From Gadus chalcogrammus (lineage: Eukaryota > Chordata > Actinopteri > Gadiformes > Gadidae): a stretch of 64,000 nt of DNA. Made by a program: the position numbers and the translations under genes. The stretch covers positions 11,020,150-11,084,149 of the forward strand of contig NC_079432.1 in NCBI RefSeq assembly GCF_026213295.1. Direction: 5' to 3'. Under the pieces are notes generated by a model. It worked only from the letters and a program-made list of their open reading frames with translations, ran no database searches and was not told the origin of the DNA. Shown piece after piece: positions 48,556 through 64,000 of this stretch (position 1 is its first letter; every line of letters starts with the position of its first letter).

Positions 48556-50019
48556 ATGGTGAACTTTGTATCACTTGCAAGGGAGCATTGGGTGAACATA
48601 TTGGTGCCCATGGGCTTTGTGATTGGATGGTACATGGATAAACAACAGGACCAGAAGCTGACAGCTTTCAGAAACAGAAGTGCTCTGTACGGCAGGTAAG
48701 GAAAACCTAGGTTTTCACCACTAGTGCTCCGAATGCCCTTTGCATATTTAATGCAAACTCAAATGATTTGAACTGGTAAGCCAAAAGGGAGCTAGGAGTA
48801 ATGGCGTTTAACTCTCCAATATTGCATCCCTACTGAAAGCTTGGGTCTCTTTATATCTGCATGCATTGCTGAAATCAAAGACTTAGTGAGGCTTAAGGAC
48901 TTGAGGATTCTTTGTCACTTGAGGCTAGAAATAAATTCAGGAAACCAATTTGTACCTGCAATCAATAAGGAAAAAAATATACAAATGGCATGCATATAAA
49001 TACAATCGAGCTAGCAACTCCTAGAATCTGCCACGACACCTGTCCAGATACTTGCTTCACTCATTAGTAATACTTCCGCAAAAGCCTGACATTGTTAATC
49101 CAGTCAGCAAAGCCATCTAGTTTATCACACGCTTGGCCTCTGAAACAGTGGTAGAAACTTAAGTTACCAAATCTCCTCTTTATAAAGACTTAGCTCATCA
49201 GCTCTCAAAGGACCAGCAGTATAGAGTTACATTAGAATCCCATCCTATATTTAAATTTTGTTTTGAGGCAGTAAAATAAACAAGGAATTTATATTACTCG
49301 ATCCAATGATAATCTTTTCCTGATGGTCTATGCCCATTCACCTGTTTTAAGTGTATTGGCATATTGCATGTTTTAAATGGCAATCTCTAAAATTTTCATG
49401 TCAAAAAATATCTGTTAAAGGATTTGGTCGGTTGAGTAGTCCCCAGATGAGTAGTTGACATTATCTATGTCAAGATGTAAATCAGCCATGGTTTTTGTCC
49501 TCTCGGTGTTAGGTGCCATACGAAATTGGATATGTGGGGATACATTTAAATAATTTATTTGCACAACGAGTGAGAGAAGCTAGTCGTATCTTGGCTTGTC
49601 TATTAGACAAGTTAGGGCATATGGCTCACGTGCAGGCGAGGATTGCAGTGCGTTGGGACAGAAGTTGAGCTTCAGTTGACTTTGTGCAAATCAGCATGTA
49701 GTACATAATTACTGTATCGTCAAAGAACAAAGCATCTTCGAGATTGACGAATAAATATATTCGTCAAAAATATAATATCAAAATAAAGTGGAAAGTCCAC
49801 CTGCCAAGAACACCTTTACTGAACTGCCCTGGCAATCCTAAATAACCACCGTTACTAGGATGCTATCTTGGTGCTAGGCTGCATTTGACAAGCGTAAATG
49901 CTTTAGAAGCAGCTCAATTTTGCCTGAATATTGTATTATCCTAAACTGTACAATTTTGCTGACTCATCTCTCTCGTCTGTAGGGAACTGAAGCCTGGAGA
50001 GGAGTATACCTGGAAGTAG
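48556..50019 (+). CDS. ndufb1: NADH:ubiquinone oxidoreductase subunit B1 (complex I MNLL)
   Basis: An accessory single-pass subunit of mitochondrial respiratory complex I, located in the inner membrane arm. Two coding exons (48556-48695 and 49983-50019) join in phase 2 to give 58 residues, the same length as human NDUFB1. The N-terminal part [20 protein letters not shown] and the end [12 protein letters not shown] align to it throughout, including the invariant [12 protein letters not shown] and LTAFRN. Residues about 12-26 form the transmembrane helix. There is no cleavable presequence, as is usual in this family. The start ATG lies 5 nt inside its exon. A polyadenylation signal follows at 50,143. 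The gene is head-to-head with cpsf2 and tail-to-tail with riox1. Confidence 0.97.
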
Positions 50020-50142
50020 ACAACCAGCCCGTCTCTGGTCATGCTGCTGTTGAGCACCATCTATCGTTTGATTGTGGGGTAGCCTTCAGAATGGATTATT
50101 TAAAATATCTATACCATGTTCTTTTGAGTTGCATCAACCAAT

Positions 50143-50148
50143 AATAAA
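50143..50148 (+). terminator. ndufb1: Polyadenylation signal AATAAA of ndufb1
   Basis: AATAAA lies 124 nt after the ndufb1 stop codon and is the first canonical hexamer downstream. A GT/T-rich stretch follows at about 50,160-50,205, suitable as a downstream element. Confidence 0.75.
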
Positions 50149-50324
50149 CATGGACATTTCTGTGAAAATGGTCAATCATTTTTATTTTCTTGCAAGGTTT
50201 TTTTGCTTTTCATGCGACAATCATTCCCATCCTTTAATACAAAGCATTAATTAGACATTCTTTTTACGTCTACTGCAGTATAGCGGAGAGACTAATAGTT
50301 GCCAGAGATGTTTTGTATCGCAGG

Positions 50325-50330
50325 TTTATT
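50325..50330 (-). terminator. riox1: Polyadenylation signal AATAAA of riox1
   Basis: TTTATT on the plus strand reads AATAAA on the minus strand, 77 nt after the riox1 stop codon. The riox1 and ndufb1 mRNAs would then end only about 140 bp apart without overlapping. Confidence 0.7.
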
Positions 50331-50406
50331 GATATAGGTTCAAAGCTGAAACTGGAATCCAGTCCAAATGTGTTGGAGGCCAGAACTGTGGGAACCGTGT
50401 CCAACA

Positions 50407-56850
<6,444 letters not shown>

Positions 56851-56861
<11 letters not shown>

Positions 56862-56883
56862 CTTCGAGTTTGTGTATCGTCAT
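56851..56883 (-). other. riox1: Overlapping upstream ORF at riox1 start
   Basis: An ATG at 56,883 opens a 10-codon frame that overlaps the riox1 ATG (56,861) in another frame and stops at 56,851. If transcription starts upstream of 56,883 it would lower initiation at the main start. The transcription start is unknown. Confidence 0.35.
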
Positions 56884-57412
56884 CACCCTGCGACTGCATG
56901 CCTTCACGACGTGGTAATAAAAGCTCAATGTCGCCCCCTATCACTTGGATGTGCGATTTTGCCATGTCATTTATTAATACCAAGCTGAATAAACTACAAT
57001 TCATATCATCATCCGATGTTGATGTGAAAATTTCTTCAGGGAAATAACTACTTTATTCTCTCTTTTTTTATTCGATGCACAATGATTGATCTAAAGCTGT
57101 TAAGTTGCAATTGTAAAGATGTCCACCAGATGTCGCGCTTTCCCGACAGGCACCTTTCGCAGCCTCCAGTAGCGCAGAGCGCTAGCAGCCAGTCTCCCAG
57201 CATGCCTCGGTGTATGCTACTCGCCTAGCCACCTCTCCAACAATGCAGCTTTTAATCGCGCTGTGAGTGGGAATCTAAAACGCGTAACAGCGCACACTTG
57301 GCAACAGCCGCTTAGCGGTGCAAAATATGAAAGTCATTTAATTGTCTTCATTTGGTCACACCTACCCCATTCCGGGTGCATTCATTTTGGACGTTGTGGA
57401 GTTTGATACTGG
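56862..57412. promoter_or_regulatory. Divergent promoter of riox1 and a plus-strand gene
   Basis: It lies between the riox1 start and a plus-strand splice donor (TACTGG|GTGAGT, 57,413). It contains TCCCAGCATGC at 57,195-57,205, matching the ZNF143/STAF core common in bidirectional promoters. Two CTCF-like cores are also present: GTGATAGGGGGCGAC on the minus strand (56,929-56,943) and CCACCAGATGTCGCGC on the plus strand (57,123-57,138). No TATA box is seen. Confidence 0.5.
57220..57412 (+). other. Putative noncoding first exon of an unidentified gene
   Basis: Promoter-like sequence leads into a segment ending in a consensus donor at 57,412/57,413. It contains only tiny frames, such as ATGCAGCTTTTAATCGCGCT then TGA at 57,243. 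In human, NUMB lies head-to-head with RIOX1 (HEATR4 between them), so numb is a plausible owner, but no coding exon of it was found here. The 5' end is arbitrary. Confidence 0.35.
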
Positions 57413-60400
57413 GTGAGTACTCATGAAGCTATCAATCGCCTGCTAGTATGCAAATACGGCTTGTTGTGACCACTGCTGCTAACAGGCTAGCTAATTGGCC
57501 AGATGAGACATATGGCCCCTTTGCCCCCATCTCTCTATATACTTTGGTATTACACTAATGCATACGTCTACTCCGCCGTATGTTGTTTTTGCCTTTCAAT
57601 TTTAGATTACGCCTTAATCCATCACGGGATCTAGCTAGTGGTGTATACTTTGGAGGCAGTTGTGCTATTCTTTTAATCTATTGGACGTCGTGAGCAGACT
57701 GTGCTTTTGATATTTTGCTGCTGTGGAACACGTCAACCTTGTCGGCGTCTGGTCGTTGCAGTACCTTGCTGTAGTCTGTATTGAATTACTGGGGGTGCCC
57801 CCGGCGATACTACGACCCGAAATCAAATCTGGTGTTCATTTCCGAGGCCAGAGCTCCCCGGCAGATCCATGTCGTTTAAAAAGCCCCTTATTATCGCAAA
57901 TCGGTGTCCAGTCATCTGTTTTGTATGTCACTGTTAGACAATCGGTGCGTTAAGGTGGAAACAAACGGGATTACATTGAGATCCACATTATACAGGGACG
58001 AGGGACACTCAATGGTTCTTTTATTGTAAAATGTAGGCTACCAGGGATGTCATCGGTCTACCGGTGTTACTCACTCGAGATCATAAAAAATATTAGAAAG
58101 ACAGAGTACTCCTTTTGCTTGTCTCTTTTCTTCCACTCCTTATCCTTTGAAAATAGGACAATATCTTGCATAATTAATCAGATTTGAATATAGTGGTAAA
58201 CCTGAATACTCTGTAAACCTGAATACTCTGGACGGGACATGGCGACTCGTTTATATCCTGTACAGTCCTTCTGATACAGTTATACTCATCCCTGCCAAAC
58301 AGCCCTGGTCCCACATCTCATTATATCATTATTATAATGATACATTATGTATTTACAGAAATGGGTTTCCCTAATCGGCATCTTTGTGTTGACAGAAACC
58401 GGTTTATAATGTATCCTACTTTATCAAGCAGTTGGTACATTTTGTTTGTTGTAATTTAGTTGGAAGACTCTTAAGAAGACTTCTTAATTTAATATTATTA
58501 GGCTAGGTTATATTAAACATTTGACTCATCTCTGCAGTTTTCCATTTTTTTTGTGTGTGTGTCAGTTACAACACTCTCCCCAACTCACTTAGGGTTAGAC
58601 CTCAGCACATTATATTATGGCGCCCATGGGACACATACGTCTGTTTGTGCAGTAAGGGTCCTGGGCCGCATGTAAAAGCTCGCTAATTGGTTTTTCCTCC
58701 TGTGGTCTACATTATTAACCACTACTGTAACAGTGGACGGCAACATCAGTCCAACAGAATTCCATGTCATTGCATCTCTTGTTGAACACTTAATCGGTCA
58801 AATGTGTTAACAATTATAATCGTTGTAATGTGCAACACATTATTTTTATTGAAACATATTCTTAGCATTTACGTGTAAACCAGCTCCACCTAGTTTATCG
58901 GCTATTCATTAATGTGTCAGTGGGTTGACCTGGAGTTGTGTTTACTCTGTGGTGGCCCTTTCTAAGGTGTGTTTGTCAGGGGAACTCTGCTGGGTGTGGA
59001 AGGCCTTGGATTTGACTATGGGCTGACTGCTCACAACTTGGAGTGAGCTTTCCCCACTAATGAGCATCTGCTCTTTTAAAGATGGCGAACGCCAGACGTC
59101 AGCCAATGTCTTTGAGTTGTCGGCTCACAACATAAAAAATTGTTTCATGATTGTGTTCCGCCAGGCAAGCAAAATATTGTGAATATGGCTTCTGACATTG
59201 AACAGATGCATAAAGTCAGCTGCCCACTGCAGGAGAGAAAATGAAAATGCAGGAGAGAAGAAGCAAGGTGGGGGTGTTCAAGTTCAGAATGACTGACAGA
59301 ATTTGAATGATTCACAAACAAAACAAGCAGCTCGCCGGGCCTGGTCGTCCATTGCACTGGGAATTTTAACATTTTCATATTCTCGGATATGATGCCCCAA
59401 TACCCCTTCTCCAGAGGACGTTTTTTATATGAGCAAATGTGCTGTGCGCCTCAACTAACGCAGTTTAAAAATAAACGTCCGGACGCAAGGCAAGAGCAAA
59501 TATTGAATTGCACGCCTTTTGAAAAACTGAATGGTGTGACGAAATGGGGTCCTGTGGTGGCCTTCTTTCAGTCAATTCATTACTATATTTATATTCCAAC
59601 AACCCCCTCATTTACGCTTTAACGTCCTTCCCGGACGGCACAGTCTGGCAAATAGATACATTCCTGCTGACAGCCCAAGAAAAACTCATGTGGTCCAAAT
59701 TCATTCACAAAGCCCCACGCGGGCTAATCATGGCGCGTTGGCATATAGACGAATGCCCCCCGTAGACACCTGCAATTCAGATCACCCTGGTTCTTCTCCC
59801 ACTAACCATCAATACCTAGGGGACAAGGTGCAGCCTGGGAACAGACAGCTGTTGTCAGTAAGGTGGGGCCTGGGGGTAATGTGGTGTGGTACCGTGGAGG
59901 CTGAGCCGGGCCAATAAGCAGGGGGGGAGGGGGGTCTCTAGAGGATGCCAGCAAACTGGGCTTCTGTCGGCTCTGCTGTGGCGAGATAGCAGGGACAAGG
60001 GTTTTGTCAGCAGACTGGATTTCTGAGGCTACATTCTTAATTTGGTCGGCATTCATCTCTAAACAGGACGGCCGCTTCCTCTCTCTAAAAAGCAGACTGG
60101 TGAGGTAAGATTTCTAGTTTTGAGTATTGCAATGATTTTCTCAAATCGTGATAATTCTGCTGAGGAAAAGGGCGACCTGGAACATTTGATTCAAGTAGGG
60201 AAAGTGGAATTGAAGAGCCAGACTTGATTAAGGTTCACTACATAAGTCTTGTACTTAACGCTTCCGGCCAACTGTTATTGACTTCCTTCCTAAAGCAGCG
60301 TTGCAGTAATGATAAAGGGTTCCTGGGTAAATGAATGGCCAAGAGTTCAGGCCTTCTGGAAACTGCAGCTTCTACAGTCACATTTATTGTGCCACAAGAA

Positions 60401-62327
60401 AAAAAGAACATGGACAATATTCTGTTGCATCAAATAAATTCTGGAGCTATTTCCCAACATTAGCATGAGTCTGACATTTCTTTCTTCGCATCTTATCCCA
60501 GATGTGTTGAAGCTGTCAGTGGATGTTTATCTTATGTTTCATTTCCAATTTGCAGCGCTGTAAATGTTTGGTATCACAATTCAAAATGTGTTTATGGTGA
60601 TGTGTCATGCAATTTGTTTCCGGGCAGGCTTGAGGCAGAGAGGGGAGGGGGCTAAATCTGTGAGATTTGGCTCATGTTGTAGTCCTACAAAATGCCCCTT
60701 TCTTTTGTAAGGTAATGTTTTTATTTGGGATGAGTTTTCACAGGCATACCCCATAGCTACTTTTCTAAGCTTGGCTAACACATGAAACGAAAACCAGGAA
60801 CTGGATGTCCCCATGCGCCCTGGGGCGCTGGCGGTTAACCTCAGCTCAGATGGGTCCATCCACAGTGGGGTTGAAGAGACAGAGGAGGAAGAACAAGAGA
60901 CTCCTTTTTGATACCGAACGCCTCTGCTTAACGGAGCCTTGACATCTATTCGATCTCGGAGGCACGCCGTCGCTCCACAACACAAAGGGACTTTGCTATC
61001 TCTCCCCGGCCTATTCGTCTCGCGGTCTCGGACAGCGTGTTGCAAAGCCGAGACGCCCAATGACAACGTGTCATTATGGCCCCGGCCCGGCCAGCTAGTT
61101 AACACTTGGCACTGCCTTAAAGAGGCAAGACAAAGGCTTGGCTAAGGGTTCCCCACCGTTTTGCGGTGGGGAAGTGACCCTTTTAATTGGGTGACTGACT
61201 TGGGCTTGTTTGATCTGCAAATCTGCCCAGATAGGGCTGTGTGGCTCTCCTGTGGTGTAACAGGTCAGTTGGTTTGTCGATCATGGGTACTCGGAAAAAT
61301 GGCTGAACGATAGAAAAGACAGTATGTTCAAGTTGAATACATCCAATAGACAGTCGGATCAACAAATAGTGTTATAATATGTTATGCAAATATAAGTGTT
61401 ATTTCAAAGCTTCTGTTGTCTTGGGGCAGGAATCCGCAATGAGTCATTGGCCCGCTATTTTCCATGCTCCCCTTTTGCCATAATACTGGCCTGCACTGTT
61501 ATAACAGATGATTGGCCTCACCAGTTAGGAAAAGTAAATTATTTTCAGGCGGATTACACACGTTGTCTTTTATGAATGGAAATCCTGAAAGCATGTCAAT
61601 CAGTGGCCTATAGTAAGGATGCCTTTTTCTGACTTGGTATATCCAAGGCCTGCATTTTCCCTTGCATACTCTTCTGTGCCTTTAGCTAAATTATGCAGCC
61701 AGGATGCTTGAAAGCATGCGGCAGTCTGTAATTAGATTTTGGTAATGAAAGGGTCAAAAGCTCAGCTATCTTCTTAAAAGAGAGTTCTGTGTGACTCCAT
61801 CAATGTAATTAGCCCATCACATGCTGCATGTACTGGGAACACGTACCCCTCCTCTGGTCCCAAGACCAACTGGACGGGATACTTAATTTAGAGCCTTTTT
61901 AATCAAACAATTAGGATTAACTTGTTAGCCTAGCATTCCTTGTGTAATGTAAGCAATCTGCTCCCACAACTGTTCACAACATTTCATAGTTATTATCAGA
62001 TACTTTGTTTATCGTTTAATGAAAAGGCTGTCTGAAGTTTCCCCTATGCCTCAGTTAAATATTCTTTTTGGCTGTAGTTTAAAAAAAAAAAAAAAAAATA
62101 GAATGCACATTTTTGGATGCTATTTTATATCTCTTGAAAGTACTGTGGCAAAAGGCTGCCTTGTCCTGGTTAGGATCATGGGGGAAGATGGCCAAAAAAG
62201 CGTGACGTATGGATATTTACAGACAACTAAAGCTCAACCTGGCGTGCGCTGCTACTGTGCTGTGTCTAAACTAACTGCGACGCTATCTGTCTGTGTCTCC
62301 CCTGGCCTTAATTGGTTGTCTCTCCAG

Positions 62328-62415
62328 CGGGCTGCCACCCCTGCAGTCGACGAGGGCTCTCTGTCACCTCGCTCCGGCAGCTTGTTATGCATCAGTCCTC
62401 ACTCCCCGAGTCCAG
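62328..62415 (+). CDS. Weak candidate exon, Ser/Pro-rich, unidentified
   Basis: An acceptor (TTGGTTGTCTCTCCAG) and a donor (GAGTCCAG|GTGACA) frame 88 nt, open in the frame that reads ATPAVDEGSLSPRSGSLL and then SPHSPSP. The sense and position would suit the gene starting near 57,400. I do not recognise the peptide and have no conservation data, so chance is quite likely. Confidence 0.18.
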
Positions 62416-62969
62416 GTGACAGACTCGCAGTGTTTGGCGGCGAACATTTCCGTTGTTTTTTCCTCTCTGCGCCTCACGGACCTACAATGTCACCAATGTC
62501 CTTGTAGAACTTCACAGACCACTTTTTATTTACCAGCCTTCTTCTTCAGTTTTGGTTTGTTGTGGTGCAACGTTCTTCAGCCTCTATGATGACCCATCTC
62601 TGGGATTGACACTTTATGTATTTTTAGCAATGTCTTTTTACCTTTTTGGTTTGAGACTGTTCAAAGTTAGTCTCCCCACAAGGACAAAAAGCCTTTTTCT
62701 GTATAGCTCCCCTGCTTTGTCATAATGCAGGGAACTTTGGAGCAGGGAGTGCACCCAAGCCCATCTGTCATTACCAGCAACCGGGCTCTCTCTCTTTTGC
62801 TCTTTTATACTCTTGTTCCAAGCCTGTTTAATCTACCTCTCTTTGTGTCTCTCTCTGGCACAGCAAATGGGTGTTAAGTTATTGACTCTTCATTTTCTTA
62901 TAAGAACCCATAGACCTTGACCGTGTTTGTTTTTCTAGTTCGCACCGATTGATCTCGCTCTCTCCCTCG

Positions 62970-62973
62970 CGTG

Positions 62974-63005
<32 letters not shown>

Positions 63006-63020
63006 TGTGCGTGCGTGTGT
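62970..63020. repeat. (GCGT)n microsatellite
   Basis: About ten GCGT units with GTGT interruptions. Confidence 0.95.
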
Positions 63021-64000
63021 ATTTATGTAATCTAGGCACACACATGAGTACATTCTTTGCGTGGGAGGTAGTCCACAAGGCGTGGCCTCTAACGGCTTCT
63101 GCGCTGGCTTCTTCTCATCACACAGAAGTGCTTTACGACCAGGAGGTGGTCGCTGTGGAGTAATCTGCTGATAATGACCAAAATCTCTGAGCTCTGACGA
63201 GCTGCTGACTAACCCTTGCACCTGTTAAACACATGTAAACAAAACCCATGTAAACACAAACACTGGTGTTTGTGAGAGCTAGTGAGAGTGTGTTTTTTAT
63301 TTTCTTGTGGAGGTATTTGCTCCAGGGTACATAAGGGTTTATGTGCTCGTGCAGAGCACCTCCAGTCGACTCTGTGCTGTAACAAAGGGAGGGCACGGAG
63401 ATATGGTAATGGCTCCTTTGGGGTGGGGGGGTGGGGGGGGGGGGGGTGTAGGTGATGCGCTGTGATCCGTGGCTGCAGCAGCTGCTCTCCCTGCAAACAG
63501 CGGTGTGACTGTGCCCTGCTAGCAGCTGCCTCCCCCTCCTCCATCACTTCCATGTGGAATGAAATAACATTCCCCTGCGTGTGTGCACGCACACGCGCAC
63601 GCACGTCGCCAGCACACACGCACACAGGGGACCGAGAAAACCCTTAAATGAAATCACGATTAATTATGCAATGGTGGGTGTGCGGTAAAAGTTTGCCTGG
63701 CAGTATGCAGCATGCACACCGCTGTGCCTTGTGATGATGGGAGCATCAGCGGCTCTCCAAGGGTTGTGCTAGGAAAGTAATTGGAACATTTGTATTACTG
63801 CCACTATGCACCTGACAATGCCTAACCACAGTCTATGCACATTTTCTGAATTTGTATTTTTTTTTAATCCAGAATGATAAACTAACAAATAAGCTGCTTG
63901 TTGTGTCCCTCGGCGATGAAAATATTCGATGCAATTGTTTTCCACAGCCTTCAATATTGTCATGGGCTTTTGACGTTTGTATTTGTATGAGTAATATTCC

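Larger units (their letters stand above)
57413..64000 (+). other. Probable long first intron or spacer, no secure gene
   Basis: Mostly unique, AT-rich to neutral sequence. No exon matching a protein I know was found on either strand. Simple repeats are few: an A run at 62,082-62,098, a GCGT array at 62,970-63,020 and a 14-G run at about 63,433. One weak exon-like segment (62,328-62,415) is listed separately. Confidence 0.5.

Noticed and set aside
60605..61105. 166-aa minus-strand open frame
   Set aside because: No recognisable domain, no supporting splice sites or neighbours, and composition like the surrounding noncoding DNA.

Overview
This is a vertebrate, almost certainly teleost, nuclear window: spliced genes with GT-AG introns, teleost-type dispersed repeats, very abundant (AC)n/(GT)n microsatellites and long poly-G/poly-C runs. 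Such a high simple-repeat load is reminiscent of gadiform fish, but that is inference. No bacterial, viral, CRISPR, tRNA or rRNA features were seen.

Layout from left to right. (1) About 127-26,338, minus strand: slc24a4, a K+-dependent Na+/Ca2+ exchanger (NCKX4). 14 coding exons were read with consistent phase, and the last ~120 residues lie beyond the left edge. (2) 26,340-38,640: slc24a4 5' flank and a gene-poor spacer dominated by microsatellites, plus a dispersed teleost repeat. (3) 38,849-47,269, minus: cpsf2 (CPSF100 subunit of the mRNA 3'-end processing factor), 14 coding exons, 805 aa. (4) ~47,700-48,150: compact head-to-head promoter region. (5) 48,556-50,019, plus: ndufb1 (complex I accessory subunit), 58 aa in two coding exons. 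(6) 50,407-56,861, minus: riox1 (NO66 JmjC ribosomal oxygenase), 15 coding exons, 543 aa, tail-to-tail with ndufb1. (7) 56,862-57,412: a second divergent promoter with ZNF143- and CTCF-like sequences, and the apparent first noncoding exon of an unidentified plus-strand gene. (8) 57,413-64,000: no secure gene, probably first intron of that gene.

The genes do not form one pathway. They are an ion exchanger followed by three housekeeping genes packed around two short divergent promoters. The slc24a4-cpsf2-ndufb1 order matches the human 14q32.12 block as I recall it, while riox1 belongs to a different human block (14q24.3), so a rearrangement joint probably lies between ndufb1 and riox1.

No new biological system was found. 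The best leads are a likely 16-nt micro-exon in slc24a4 paired with an alternative acceptor, a U12-like donor in cpsf2, an open 30-bp minisatellite in a riox1 intron, a riox1 exon bracketed by inverted transposon termini, and the striking density of long poly-G/C runs, some beside splice sites.
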